Notes: generated by a model from the sequence alone, not told the origin. A stretch of 64,000 nucleotides of DNA from Macrosteles quadrilineatus (GCF_028750875.1 NW_026542597.1:98678856-98742855), one strand, 5' to 3'. Positions 11,492 to 24,439 are shown, counted from the first letter of the stretch. Numbers and translations: made by a program.

Positions 11492-14412
11492 AACAACCAT
11501 ACTGACCAGCTATCCTGGTTCCAGTGGACAAAGAGGCGAAGATCCGGAATCGACGTTTCAGACAGTAAACATGTATCGCGACGACGTAAGTGTGATGTGC
11601 AAAGATTTTTTTAAGACCAAGATGCTTTTAAAACCCATTGAGCTTGGTACAAACTGTAAGTGCGGCTGTTTGAAACATAAGACTTGCCATGTGCATTTTA
11701 GTATGCGCAAACATGGTTAAACTGATTAGAGTGTGCCTGAAGACTGTCTTGATTCTAGCTGTATCGGTTAATGACCAGGCCAGGAAGAAATTAAAACGAA
11801 GCAACAAACCTTTATACTACAGAACCCAATGTGTGCAATACTTTGCTGAAGAAGGTGGGTATTATTGGATATATAACAGTTTTATTTCTAAAACTTACGG
11901 TCCTATTTTATCGACATTTTAAGCACCAAAACTACAAAAATGACGAAATGCGAATGTACCGTGTTATCAGTTTTAAAAAGTTAACCACCATAGGACACCA
12001 AAACGATTCTTTAGGTGAATTTATCATATTTTACACACTTTTTACCCAAGTCTTCCCACCATTTACAAAATCTCTCTTGACAAGGCATTGCCGAGAAGAA
12101 ACAAAAACTCGGTTCCTTAATTGATTCACCTGTTAACGGACAGCAAATAATTGTGAGAAAATGAAAAAACCCAAAACGTTATTTACTTCACTTAAATTCA
12201 CATCACGGTTGTAAATGTCAGACTCTTGAACGTAACGAACGAGCGGCGAGCGCCACTAAATACACCGTTTAGCCCAGGTTAGGCTTCTAATGTGCCTGGT
12301 TTGTTTTATTGCTGTCCATTAGATTAGATGACGACATCAATCTGATGCTAATGGTCGTATACAGCTGGAGAGTTTCACCATTACGTCACAAGGTAGGGAA
12401 ATGCATTGGACAGATTATGTGTAGCAAACTGATAGTGCTCCAAATTATACTTCACTGGGTAAGTGTGAGTTTTGATATGAGTAGAAAACAGAGTTCTTGA
12501 ATATCTTGTTAGGTCCAAGAAGCTTGGTTACATTGTCACACTATATTTAATACGAGTATTTGGAATACCACTGAATACAACAGCGTAAAGGATTTGAGAA
12601 TATTAAAATTACAGATGCGATGGTTTGATTCGAGAAAACTTTACCGTCCAAGAATTGCGATCCTCAAGATCCTTTAGATTTGGAGAAAATCATAAAATTT
12701 CAACCTGTAATAACGTAGTCGTGAATCGAAAGAGACCTCAAATTTTATCCAGAGTGTTTTAGTATACAAGAAACGATTTTCATATCAAATACAATAAGTT
12801 TTAAGTTCACCAAATAAAAATCACCATTTATATCTTACTCAGACAAAATCGACCAATGATATTCAAAATAGAAACACAATTACAATGCACATTCATCAAA
12901 ACCTTTGTCGGACGAACTGTCATTGTTGCAAACCACAAATCAGCTGTTTGCCGGTGACGTCACAGAATCAAATCACTCCACACCGCAACCGCCGCAACAC
13001 TCATTAACAACCTACTTGTGGAACGCGTAATGAGCCAGTCTGATGTGAATGGCTCAAACATCGTTTCTGCGAATAAAACCAACATTCGTACAAAGAACAC
13101 TGGTGTACAACGTGCTGTTTAGTTGTACAAACGATGTTCAGTAAACTATATAACCTCAGGAGTTGTTGGAAATCTTTTTAACTTGCCGGAAAGTGTTTAC
13201 ACATCACATTCTACATGTTAAAATAACATTCAATATCTACTCAAACTGTATATGCATTCCATTTTGCTACAAAAGCAGGGTACGGTCATAAAGAGTGTGT
13301 TTAACGTGGTAGCAAAGTGTAGTGTGGAATTTCGCATTGAGTCCCGAGTTCAAATCCCACAAATCACCAATGTTTCATCACAACTGCGATAGCGTTTTAC
13401 GGTGGTTCAGGTCCAACTTTAAGTTTGAAAATACGAAGAAATATCTCAAATAAATGAAGGGGGCAGAATTTAACCTGTAGAAAACTCCTCCTCTCCACAT
13501 AAAGTCAAGTAATAATACAGTAGTATTACGGAAGTGAGGAAGAAGAATGATACTGATTCTGAAAAGAAAATATTGATTCTATTGATACTTGTAAACATAG
13601 CTTACTGTTTACAAACAATCTAAACAAGCCCCGTGGCCTGTTACAACGACCATTGATAACGGTTCCTTGAAACTGTCTTTTTTCGAAAACTGTTTATTTT
13701 ATCACACGTCTCGCGCCTGTCAATTAGTATATCTAAAGGTCAGCGTTCCCTTTGTCAAGCTCGGTCGTCATTCAGGATAAAGCCTATTATGTTTAACTGA
13801 ACGATAAACCTGGTTTAAATGGGTTTATAATGGTTAACAATGCATAAAGGTGTTGACACGTAGCCTTTGTTTAAAACATGTAATGCAACCCCTAGGAAAA
13901 TGTAAAGGTATAAAAGAAAAGTAAGCTGTATCAGTATGTAATTTAGTAGGTTAAATAACAAAAAAAGTAGAGTGTTCGAATCTTTTCTCCTTTTTTCCTT
14001 CAACATAAACTATCCCATAAATGACTACTGAACCAATAACGTAAATTGACAAAAAAAATAAAAAAAACTCCTGACAGTCAAACAATCTATTATAATAGTT
14101 ATAGCTTATTTAGCTCTTTCAATAAAAGAATTTCGCACATATTGAGACATTGCAATTTAGCAAATGCCTTTTAATTACTCGATATAGTCCGAAAGTAGTA
14201 GAACACAATCATCACTATCACTCCCATTGTGAAATACTCAAAATATGTTAGACTGATACAAAAAGCAAATTCCATTAGAACCTTTATAAAAGCTTACTTT
14301 GTCTCCATCTGTTGGACCTTGAATTAGAAAATCGGACCAACTGTTGAGGGGAGGGTGAATGTCGGGCTTCCGTAAGCCTCTTTGCCGCTGATATCTCATT
14401 AAAAGGTCTGAC
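11492..14412. other. Non-coding; a full CRE palindrome at 12955 and a weak tRNA-like box B at 13345
   Basis: TGACGTCA at 12955-12962 is a perfect CRE-type palindrome inside a slightly GC-rich pocket. Around 13310-13365 GAGTTCAAATCCC resembles an RNA polymerase III box B. A similar GAGTTCAATTCCC segment stands at ~42480, each followed by a related TTTAC(G/T)GTGG stretch, so both may be remains of another SINE. Nothing else was recognised. Confidence 0.35.
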
Positions 14413-14449
14413 TTGGCGGGAAAATCACAGCTTTATCACGCGCGAAAAA
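14413..14449. promoter_or_regulatory. Paired E2F-like motifs
   Basis: TTGGCGGGAAAA (14413-14424) and GCGCGAAAAA (14440-14449) both match the E2F/DP consensus (TTTSSCGC and its reverse). They lie 15 bp apart within a CpG-rich island of an otherwise AT-rich stretch. This is motif matching only. Confidence 0.35.
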
Positions 14450-15174
14450 CACCTCCGCGCCGGATTACGTTACGTTAAACCTTGTTATACCTTTCACAAT
14501 GATATGTAACGAATGACCATTATGTTTAGGCCACTCTTCTTGTTAGGTATGTTTCGACTTGAGTTAAAGGAAAAGGGCAAAAATTGCTTGAAAACAATCA
14601 AAACTATCTGTTAAATAGAAAAAGACCTTCAATACTAGTTAAGTTATGAAGTCCCAGCAAATTATACTAATTGGAACATTTTCTTTACATTGATGTATGG
14701 GATGTGTTTCGATCCCCAGCATTTTCACAAACATTTTAGGGGTTTGGACATTATACCTAAAAGCTTTTGTGATAATATTCCATATGAAATATCTCTGGCG
14801 TAGACCCACTAAAATTTAAATATTGCAATGAAAACTGATGTAACATAATGTCAAATATATGTTTGAGGATGTATGAAATGTAGAGTATCATTTCAAACAT
14901 GAATAGCAGTATTAATTATGATTTTTTGAAATCTCCAGATCATTTTTCATTTATACAATCTCATATTTCACCTTTTGCGAATATTTCTTCGTGTATTCAA
15001 ATTATTTAAACATTTACATAAAAATAAACTTAATAACGTAACAAAAGAACAATAACATAAACTCGGTAAATTGGGGAATACTTTGAATACGCTCAAAACA
15101 ATTTGTGTTCCCCAAGCCCCAAGCTCAGCATCTAATTTACATTTCACTCCAAAGTAAGCCAGATTGCAATTCTG
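14450..15174. other. AT-rich spacer, nothing recognised
   Basis: No gene, repeat or structured element could be supported here apart from a weak box B-like TTTCGATCCCCAG near 14708. Confidence 0.4.
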
Positions 15175-15453
15175 TTGAAAACATCAAAGGATCACCACAA
15201 AGATGTGTTCGCAAAGTTGCTCTTTTGCTTTCTGCGCAAAACCTCGGTTGGAAATGGAAGATTCTGTAAGAATGTCAAAAGATTGCCTTTTATCTTTGGT
15301 AAGACTGCGGGTGAAGCGCCCTCGAGTAACGTCTACAACAATGAACAGCTTTGGGGCGAAATCTCGACTGGAAAACTTACAAATTGCTTATATTTTGTTT
15401 GGATAGCACATCAAATTATCTTGTTAATGGAAATTTATCTTATTGGCTATTAA
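15175..15453 (+). other. Unassigned open frames, possible decayed coding sequence
   Basis: Two overlapping frames stay open here (92 codons from 15175 and 67 codons from 15203) in a stretch with more balanced base composition than its neighbours. The second reads MEDSVRMSKDCLLSLVRL, then VKRPRVTSTTMNSFGAKSRL. It contains two donor-like GTAAGA words (15266 and 15299). I do not recognise a protein family. It could be an old retrocopy, an exon on the plus strand, or chance. Confidence 0.2.
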
Positions 15454-16250
15454 TTTACCATGGTAGATAACTAATGTAATAGTATTTATCATAGCCCCCC
15501 CCTTTTTGGAAGTCGATGATGTTTATAAGGAAATCAACATTAATTTTATACAAAAATATCGATAACATCCACTTTTATTGACAACGTAGTTACTGTAATA
15601 TTATGTAAATTAATTAATACTATTATTGCAGTATCAGTAATTACAGTAATGTTTTATGTAGTCAATATATAAACGACATATACGACATAATGTAATAAAT
15701 TGGTTAATTTCAAATTGTAAACATTTGAACTAAGGACACCATCCCATGTCTCCCAAACAGTTTTACCTTTTATAGGCATCACTACAGTCACTAAATTATT
15801 CATACTGTATCAATATCATTTTCATCGGCCTCGAATTTCACCGCCTATTACATCAATGTGATCAACAAGCCTAGCGAATAGGTGTTGATGATTAATTGAA
15901 CACGCCTCCCGATCGTCCAATTAAAGTTGATTTTCCTCCAAACGTCCTTGACATTGGCAATATCACCATCTCGGACACGTGAGCACGGTAGAGGCCTTGG
16001 TCCGCCAAAGACCGCGGAAATGGTCCACAGACACGACTGACGCGTTACTTTGGTGGTCCTTGGACATGCTGATCAGCTGTTGGTTCAACGGGTTAAACAT
16101 CAACTGTATATAGAAAGAGCCATGTGTTTAAATTTCGAATTCATAATATTTGTACTGATACCATTATTTGATACCAATATTTGTACTGTACCATTGTACT
16201 GACTGCAAATTTAACCTCTTATCAGAAAGAAACGGATTAAATCGATTTTA
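15454..16250. other. Non-coding, CpG-richer block at 15900-16070
   Basis: The block includes GGACACGTGAGC (an E-box), GTCCGCCAAAGACCGCGGAA and several TGGTCC words. It may be regulatory, but no named element was recognised. Confidence 0.35.
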
Positions 16251-16665
16251 TTGAAATGCACTCAACTTAAGTGTTTGTCACATTGTCTGTCAGTTATTGA
16301 CATTTTGAAGCTGAATCAATTAGATGTTGTTTATACATTCCTAACCTGAGTGGTTCTTTGCGAATTGTAAACTCACAAGCGTAACGAATAATTTCTATGA
16401 ACGTTTGTACTGTAGTAAGTACTGACAAGAATCCTTCATCGAATCAATAATTTGTTGAATTTCAAGGATTTTCTATTGATTGTTACGAAGATTTTGTTGA
16501 AATTCACACTCAACGCATAAAGTGGTTTGTCACATTGCGTTTGCGTTCACACTTCACTTAATATTTTAAACTTTGTGTAGTACTAACAAGTTTCCCTATT
16601 ACAAGCGTAAAGTTCGTCAATTTTCAAGCAGTTTTTTGACAATTCATTTCCAGCTGAATCAATTA
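16250..16665 (+). repeat. Old diverged duplication
   Basis: TTGAAATGCACTCAAC and TTTGTCACATTG near 16252-16285 reappear as TTGAAATTCACACTCAAC and TTTGTCACATTG near 16497-16538. GCTGAATCAATTAGAT at 16310 reappears as GCTGAATCAATTAAAT at 16653. Spacing differs between copies, so indels have accumulated. Confidence 0.45.
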
Positions 16666-16927
16666 AATAATCGCATAGAGGTCGGACGGTCATTGCATTA
16701 CAAGTCATACGAATGATAATAGAACGCCTGTTTGCCTCTCATTGAATTGCACTAACACAGGATGTCAAACAAAGCTGAATAGCCAGGAATTGGCTGATTT
16801 TTCGCACACGTCGCAATTTCCTGGAAATGTAAGTGGCTTTTCCGGCGATCAAAATTCAAATAAATCACTCTGTTTGTTTGTGCATTCAAAACCGCTTATC
16901 TCTGTTGGGTTAGTGAGGTCCCGACCG

Positions 16928-16976
16928 GAACTGGTCAACCGGTCCTCGGTCAATTTCGCAACCGGTTGACCAGTTC
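16928..16976. repeat. Perfect 16-bp inverted repeat
   Basis: The arms GAACTGGTCAACCGGT (16928-16943) and ACCGGTTGACCAGTTC (16961-16976) pair perfectly around a 17-base spacer. Shorter GGTC/ACCGG words flank them. It could be a dimeric protein-binding site or a cruciform-prone relic. Confidence 0.8.
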
Positions 16977-17584
16977 ACCAACCACCGATGGAGCAGTGTT
17001 GCCGATTGTACGATAATTGCCATTCTGCAGACCTGAGTTGATGTGGAAGAACTTAAAATTAGTGAGGTGTAAAACTTAGAATAATAAACCAACACGTAGT
17101 GTAAAATGTCACAAGTAAATACACTGTGATAGTTCAGTATGTTGTAAGCATTATTGCCGATACACGACGTGTAAAAAGCTGCAAGTACACTTATTACACA
17201 AGCTATAAGAGTTGCCTTCAATTTGAAGACATGTAACATTATGAACTTATTTTTTCAATACTTCTATATTACGAGTTCTTTATTTAAAATTGAAAAGGCG
17301 ACGTAAAGATGAAACTAGTCCGTTGTGACAAGAAGACACATAAGACTTGCCGTAGATTATCGTATTTTACCATAATCCATCGGCTAACATACGACAATTT
17401 CACCGGTTACACAATAATTGTTGACCACCTGGTACGATATTTCCATAGACCACCTGGTAACATAGCTGTGGGAACGTCAAACGTCCTTGCGAGTCTCAGC
17501 TTCAGTACTTGTTCAACGGTTTCCTCAGTCCAAGCTTGTTTCGCAAAGGATGAAGAAACAGAATAATGTACTTTTCTGACTCAC

Positions 17585-17598
17585 GCGCCATCTACGGG
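17585..17598 (-). promoter_or_regulatory. CTCF-like motif
   Basis: GCGCCATCTACGGG reads on the minus strand as CCCGTAGATGGCGC, close to the CTCF core CCASYAGATGGCGC. It lies about 150 bp from the TTAA-flanked transposon. This is motif similarity only. Confidence 0.35.
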
Positions 17599-17749
17599 TA
17601 AATATTTTCTCGTATCTGAGCTGCTACTGTAAAGTTTGCTCTGTCGTAACAACGCGAGCATATTGCAATGGTGTTGATATCCTAGAGCGATGTGGTATTC
17701 CTCTTGGCTTTTTGACAAAACTGTGAGAACGGATTGATTATGCATTTAA

Positions 17750-18492
17750 GGGGAGTCGCTACTGAAACTAGTGATTTTTAATAATATCCTTATACAAATT
17801 ATCATATATACTTTTTTAAGTTCATTTAGTCTTAGAAAAAGATTTACTGCCGATAAAGTAAAAAAAAAAAAAAATTTACATACTTTTTGGAGTTTTTTAA
17901 GTTTTTTGGCGGGAAAAAATGGGGTTTTTAAAATCTCTTATAACTATTTAACTACTGAACCAATTTTATTGTTCGATATCTTATTTTAAAGAGCAAAGAA
18001 AGTACATACTTTCTGTGCATACTCATGTTATTTTCTCAATTAGTTTATAAGTTATGGCTTCAAAAATAAGTTTTAGAAAAATTTATAGGTTATAAATTTT
18101 TATAAATTTTTTTTCATGTACTTTTATTTACCCAATAACAATATCCATGCACAGAAAGTTTATTTATAGTATAAACAATGTGTGGTAAAAATTTCATTCA
18201 TATAGCTGTAATAGTTAAAAAGTTATAAGAACTTATATATAAAAAAAATAAATAATTTAAAGTCGCGGAAAACAGCGGTTGAAGTTTATACTAGGCCTAG
18301 TTGATGGGGGCTCTTTTGGGGAAAAGAGGTGTGCACGCTTCACTTCAAATATTTTTTTCACAGTGATAAAAATATATATTATACCAAATGTTATGTTTTT
18401 CTGAAACCTTACAATCCATAGAACAAGATAAAAAAATAATAAAAAAAATCAAGTTTTTTACAAAATTGGTAATTTTTTAGTAGCGACTCCCC
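17750..18492. mobile_element. Non-autonomous DNA transposon with TTAA duplication (Kolobok- or piggyBac-like)
   Basis: The 743-bp element is bounded by terminal inverted repeats GGGGAGTCGCTACTGAAA (left) and, reverse-complemented, GGGGAGTCGCTACTAAAA (right). It is flanked on both sides by TTAA (17746-17749 and 18493-18496). A TTAA duplication is used by the Kolobok and piggyBac superfamilies. Ends that begin with G rather than C favour Kolobok. The interior is very AT-rich and contains an inverted pair ACTTTCTGTGCAT/ATGCACAGAAAGT. It encodes no transposase, so movement would depend on an enzyme made elsewhere. Confidence 0.85.
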
Positions 18493-18837
18493 TTAACAAA
18501 TAAATTGTCTCCAATCACATGAACACAGACAAACATTTCTTTTTCTTCATACGGTTTCTGCCCCAATGGTCGACTCAAGTCAAGGAGCTTTAATCTCATA
18601 AACATGCAGTATTACATGTGTCTTTAGAGCCAACCAGCGGAAGAGAGAGGGGAGAATTACAATCTTGGATTCCCATTACATTCGACAACATAATACATAA
18701 TCATGGATACAACTCTAAAACACTTATTGTTGCCAAGTCGTAATTCAAGATTCGTTTGATTCACAAATCGATGGACCATTAACTAATCGAACTATTAATC
18801 TAGAATGAAACGCGACGGAGATTAACTGACGATTCTG

Positions 18838-18962
18838 GAAATTCTGACGATAATGGGGCGTTGATAAGGCGTGTCAGGGAGTCGTCTCATCTGATCGTGC
18901 ATTGATAAGATACACGGAGAGATCTGCGATCTGCGCTGATGATAACCTCTTGTTGATAAACA
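18838..18962. promoter_or_regulatory. GATA-motif cluster
   Basis: Within about 125 bp there are ACGATAATG, TTGATAAGG, TTGATAAGA, ATGATAACC and TTGATAAAC, two of them strong GATA-factor sites. The block is richer in CpG than its flanks. It resembles an intronic enhancer, inferred from motif density only. Confidence 0.4.
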
Positions 18963-19253
18963 TAAATTGGCGGACCCCAAAGTTGAAAAGTCAAGAGGTT
19001 ATAATTCTCGAATCAAATTCCAAAAGCTGGTTAAATACGGAGAGGATACGATTCTAAAGTTAGGCATCGTAATAATAATAACTAGAGTTCGTCCAGTGGT
19101 CGAAAAATCGACCACAAATATGTAATGTACATACTTCTCTATTTTTACCCCACACTAAAATAAAACTATGATTGGAATTTCTTCCATTTGTTTTGATTTT
19201 CTGTTTGTATGTAAGTGGTTAACATGGGATAAACTGCATAAAAGGCAGCATCA

Positions 19254-19826
19254 TCTATCTATCTATCTATATAAAATCCAATGTATGTTTGTATGTTTGT
19301 TTGTTTGTCCTTTATGGACTCCGAAACCGATTGGCAGATTGTAATGAAACTTTCAGGCATTATTAAGCATTATTCAAGGATGGTTTGTGTGAAGTTTGGT
19401 GCAGATCCGTCAAAAGGGCTCCGCCCCAGTGGCTCTGGAGTTTCCCATGTTAACCTTATGAGTACTCATATTTAAATGGAATTAAAGAATTTTAACAGCT
19501 GGTTCAACTAAGCAATTTGATTCTGTGATGTTCAATAGCATTAAAAAGTGAACAAGTTTACCAACAGGGTGCAGCACGATTTTTTTTTATTTATGACAAC
19601 AGCTAATTTGCAACCAAAAGGTGAGTGAGCGTAGCGAACGAACTTCAACCTGGAGGCGAGTTAGCGTAGCGAACGAGCTAACCTGAAGGCAAGTGAGCGC
19701 AGCGAACGAGCTTCAGCCTAAAGGTGAGTGAGCGTAGCGAACGAACTTCAACAAGGATCTTGAAAATTAACAAGCATTTGACATAAAACCACATTAGAAC
19801 AGGACGACGTCTGTCGGGCCAGCTAG
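19254..19826 (+). mobile_element. Non-autonomous Helitron, copy 1
   Basis: The left end begins in TCTATCTATC/TCTATATAAAA and the right end is CAGCTAG followed by T, the CTRR|T ending of Helitrons. The 5' part (GGACTCCGAAACCGATTGGC, ATGAAACTTTCAGGCATTAT, GTGAAGTTTGGTGCAGATC) is shared with the minus-strand copy at 53644-54288. Near 19621-19751 it holds about four copies of a GTGAGTGAGCGTAGCGAACG unit, against one in the other element. It has no Rep/helicase. The exact 5' base is uncertain because the end lies in a (TCTA) repeat. Confidence 0.8.
19621..19752 (+). repeat. Internal Helitron minisatellite, ~36-40-bp unit, four copies
   Basis: Each copy has the pattern AGGTGAGTGAGCGTAGCGAA then CGAACTTCAACCTG, with variants GAGTTAGCGTAGCGAACGAG and AAGTGAGCGCAGCGAACGAG. 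The expansion is absent from the second Helitron, so copy number varies between elements. Confidence 0.85.
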
Positions 19827-22660
19827 TTGCCTATAAAATATGCTTTATTATGCGCAGTGTTCAATATTAGCCTTCTCAACAGATTCACCGATCAGCCTTG
19901 CTAGTTTGTTTTGCTTGTTTACTCATTCCCTGCGGCAACCAACCCATTCTACACAAGGACGCCAGGACCTCAGAACAACATGTTTTATGTAAAAGTAAAA
20001 AAGTGTATTTATTTAATGTAATTCCATAAAAATGTGTTTAGAAAAGTAAACCGCATACATGAGTAGTGGGTATCAGTGTTATTCTTTTATCTTCTGGAAT
20101 TTTTGCACACGAATAATAATAAATCAAGAGAATAGAAAACAAAAACCTAGGTACATCTAAGAATGCAATTGCAATCGCCCCTTTGAATTCAATCCCCGAG
20201 AAAAATAAAGTTAAAAACACAGCATTCACCTTCGATACTGAAACAATCGCTCTCGGGAAACTTCGCTAACTTTTCCCATCTCCTTGTGAAATTCGTTTTT
20301 ATAAATCGCTTTCAAAGATTAATCCCTTATCTGGAACTTTCGTTACAACTTGGATAATTATCTGCTTAACAAGGGGATCCTGCTGTTCCGGAGCAGATCA
20401 GGTTTTAAAAACTAAAAAGTCAAAAACTTTTGTACAAAGTTTATGATCAAACATAAACGAAATTACAAAATTATAGTTCGCAGATATTTTAAAATTGTGA
20501 ATATTGTGATATGAAAATGGAAGGTTTAGGTTTTACATTCATTTACAGGAATGATACCTACACTCCAAAACGTTGAAATGGACCTTTTAACGAAATGGAA
20601 ATCGACCCTTCACAAGTATTCTGGTGAAGTTGGTTATTTGATTCTGTTGATTTATCAACTTTGAACCAGAGCAAAAGTATTGTTTTCCAATTCCGTTTCG
20701 ATTGCTTGGTAAACCTCGTTCTATTCATTCATACTTTATACATCAACCTTTGTCATTTGATACATTTGGAAATAGTGATTTATTATTGTGATTGAAAACC
20801 TTGCATCCACTCATTGTTTATACTTTTCATGCCAATTACTACTTTATAAATTTATTCAATCTCAATTATACTATTTCAGATTTTCCAGAAGAAAAAAACA
20901 ACTTTCTCTACTATTATATTTGATATGTTGCAGCCTTAATGTTGACAAAACCTCATAGTTTACTTGGTATAAACTCCCGTTACGTTTTTAAAAAAATTGT
21001 AAAGATTTAGCAAATCCTACCCTTCCCCTCGTTTTTTTATTAGCTCTAAAAGTAGGTACAGTATGGCCAATCTTAAAATATAATTTTAAATTTCACTGTA
21101 AATCATTTAATTTTAACACCTTTTGTTTCACAATTCACATTACTCCAATTCTAGGTCATTCTGACTACATTTGACCCAAACTGTAGACAATCATCATGAG
21201 GATTTAAGGAAGCAACTTTCTTCCGCGTCGTTAGCCCTAAAGATAAAGTGGACAATAACAAAGCGCCGAGGATATATCAGCTGTTCGGCTCCACGTCCAT
21301 GATTAACTCATACGTCACCAGCTGTAACTCTTTACTCTAAATTGCCTCGTTTACCAAAGTTCAAACACTTTAACTTATTTAACTTTACAAATATTGCATT
21401 GAGTGTGAATAACAAATGATTTAATCTATTTAATCCTATATCACTTTACTTAACACACACATTTCAATGACAAGGAACTTAATTAACTTAATTATGCCTA
21501 AAATTTAAAATTAGACCATACCTAAAAAGTAAATTATGTCTAGATTCTGCCTTAAAATTCTGAAATCTTAAAATGTCTGAAGTACAGTGTGAAAAACACG
21601 TATCACCATGATGTTCTTTGCTAAGTGAGTACATTTTCTCTAATATCAATAATGATTTTTGAACTAGCAATAAAGTTAGCACCAACGAAGGTATTTTTAC
21701 GGTCCAGTTGCAGTTGGGGATTAATTATGTTAAAAGCTTTACCGACCTCTTTTGCGCTCTCAACTCGTAATTTGATTACATTAACTTTGACCCGCGTTGA
21801 ATAACTTTATTTTTTACTTTTGCGGTGTAATTACCCGTATGCAAGCCCATAATTAAATTAGACTACTACACAATTCTTTGTTTTGATAAATCCTCTTGAC
21901 TTTGATTAAAATCGTTCTAACTCGAGGATTTCTCATGTACAACTCATATTTAGCATTCAGTTTTCGCTGCTTAGTTACGTTTATTATTTTCGGAAGCACT
22001 GTTAAGTCAAGTTACTACCTTTGGTGATACGAAAGGTTTATTTTACAAGAATGAATACATGTCCAATTAAAAAATATATCGTTGAAGCCCTCGGTGATAT
22101 TTATTGACTCTCGACGATATAAATTAATTTTATTGACAAAAGCGGTTAACCACAGCACCTTTATGGCTCTTAAGTAAACTGTTTTGCAATATAAATCGAT
22201 TTATTCAAAAATAACATTTTGAAGTACGTATCTAAAATTCTTTTACGCTACTTAAAATACAGCCAAGCGATTAAAATATCGATATTAAGTTCGAAAGAGG
22301 AGAACATTTCCTAGAACACTATTACATCCATATTCAAAATGCCCCTCCAAAAACATCGTCACGCATCGCAGCTCTTACAATTGTACGTTACGAAACACTT
22401 TGTAATCGTCCATAGCTCGACTCATGTTACAAAACACATCAGCGACACCACGGGCGGTTATTAAAAAGTAGAAATCCGCGAAAATTACAGTAAAGTTTAC
22501 AAAGATGATACCTCAGCTGTGATCAGTGGTAATAACAGACGAGGAGATGAATGGGAAAGCTCAGGTCAAGGGGTTACAACGTCCTTGTGTATTCTGAACC
22601 TCTCAATCACGGTGTATATATAGTAATCATTTCGCAGGTTAAACTGTAGTCGCCCAAGTG
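19827..22660. other. Non-coding, nothing recognised
   Basis: AT-rich stretch without convincing coding or repeat signal. A block at 22360-22570 is slightly GC-richer and contains CAGGTCAAGG, but no clear element could be named. Confidence 0.45.
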
Positions 22661-22664
22661 TTGC

Positions 22665-22885
22665 TAGCCTAGTCAATTAGCGTTTATACTTCGGTACAAA
22701 AGGGACAGGTTCAAACCCTGGCCTTCTGACTGATATAGTCTGTACGATACAACCTGTCATCTACTCGCCATAATCCATTGGCCAGTCCACAGAGAGACCT
22801 CCGTAGAGAGACAAGTTCCACCATACAGACTATAGGTACATCAACTCACCTATCCAACTGTTTACTGTGGTTCTGTAGTCTACAC
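22665..22885 (+). mobile_element. SINE-like unit with tRNA box B fused to a 101-bp inverted-repeat module
   Basis: GGTTCAAACCCTGG (box B) is followed directly by the module TATAGTCTGTACGA ... CATACAGACTATA at 22734-22834. A GTCTACACTCATCTTCA stretch then resembles the shared SINE 3' part. A second module of exactly the same length stands at 52395-52495, again joined to SINE sequence at a CTTCTGA(C/T)T(G/A)-type junction. The module has inner bases that differ strongly between copies while the ends are conserved. It could be a tiny TA-flanked MITE or a structural part of a SINE subfamily. Confidence 0.55.
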
Positions 22886-24430
22886 TCATCTTCAATTTCC
22901 TATTCAATATGCTGTTATTTTAAGTCACATTACCTGTGATCTATTAAGAACCGAAATCAAATGTGCGTTGTCCCACAAAATAAAATTTTCCAACGCCTGA
23001 ATTCGACATAAAATATACTTGCATTTGCATAAATACAGTAGAGAAGTAAAATTATTTCCTTATCTCGTGAGGCTTTTATTCCACCATTATGTGGTAGTGC
23101 GCAGTATTTAACAGGTGATGCAGTATATACACAGTTGCACACAGTAATGTACCTTGATTACACACAACGACATGACGTTACTGTAGTTGTTTGCTGTGTT
23201 TAGCTGCTTCGTTAGTTCGACAGACGAAGATACTCGGTGACGTAAACAGCCTGTGTTGAATGCACAATGTGTACCGTTCGTTAACATGTTACCTACAAGT
23301 AAACATTTCGTTGATAAAAAAAAAGAAAAACTGAACAAATTATGGTTGGGCTTTACCTATCCGCTGCGCGCTAATGCAAGGGTTTAGGATCTCCGTCATT
23401 GTCGGCTTAGTTCTTACACGATTGAAAATATTTTTATGTTACTTTATTCATTTAATATTTTTGTAGGCTCGTACGGTTGTGATGTTGTGCTAATATTAGA
23501 AATTTAAGTGTGAAGTGACTTATAAATACCTCAAAATAAGATTTTTCTTAAGCATTTTACTCATGAGAATTAATCTTTTGATGGAAATTAAAACCAGAGT
23601 CATCAAACCAGTCAGATTTGAATGTAAGGAGTAAGGAACCTTCTTCAGATGAAAAAAATTGCAAAGTTAACTGAGTAGTTACTCAGTTCCCTTAAGCATT
23701 TAATTCGAGTTCGAGAGAACTTAAACGTCTGCAAGCGCTTCTCGCGGCACTGTTCAATGGCGAAGCCCGATTTGAGAGGGCACCCTTAATCGAACCTTTC
23801 AAATACTCATGACAATGTACTCATTGTGATTCAAACCTGTATAAATTATCGTTTTTGCCAGATTCTCGTTTCGTTTACATGTAAAATATAGTGTTTGAAT
23901 AAAACGTGTCGAACGATTAAAAGATATAAAAGGTATTCTCCCACTCATCGTGTTTGTACGTTCCTTCTGTAGTTGGAACGGTGATAAATGAACAATCTGC
24001 CGAAAGATAAACGCCTCCTCATTGGACTGTAATGAATAAAATAAAGTCTTAACTTAAATTTTCCATCTTTCATATTATTTTTAAATACGGCCTAGATGTT
24101 TTACAGCATTAGGAATGACACTATCCCGTTTTCACAAATAATCAAACATACTCTAAATCAACAATAATCATAGTTACAGTAAACTGAAGCAGTTTCTCAA
24201 CCCAATAGACTGCAATTACAAACGAATGCTCGACAACATCCCAGTTTGGAGAGAACTGACAAGCTACATGACACAACTACAAGCCGGCGTCGGTCAGGAA
24301 GGAGCAGACTGTGTGAACAGAATGTCACCTTGGTACATGAGTCATGTGACACGCAACAATGCGATGACGTCACCAGACACCGTCCTGTACCGTACAACCA
24401 GCTGACGACGACACGCCTATACAGCCATCC
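22886..24430. other. Non-coding; GC-richer block at 24197-24440
   Basis: The GC-richer block has open frames on both strands, but neither resembles a known protein. It contains a CRE palindrome TGACGTCA near 24364. The block ends where SINE sequence begins. Confidence 0.35.
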
Positions 24431-24439
24431 GGGGTTTGT

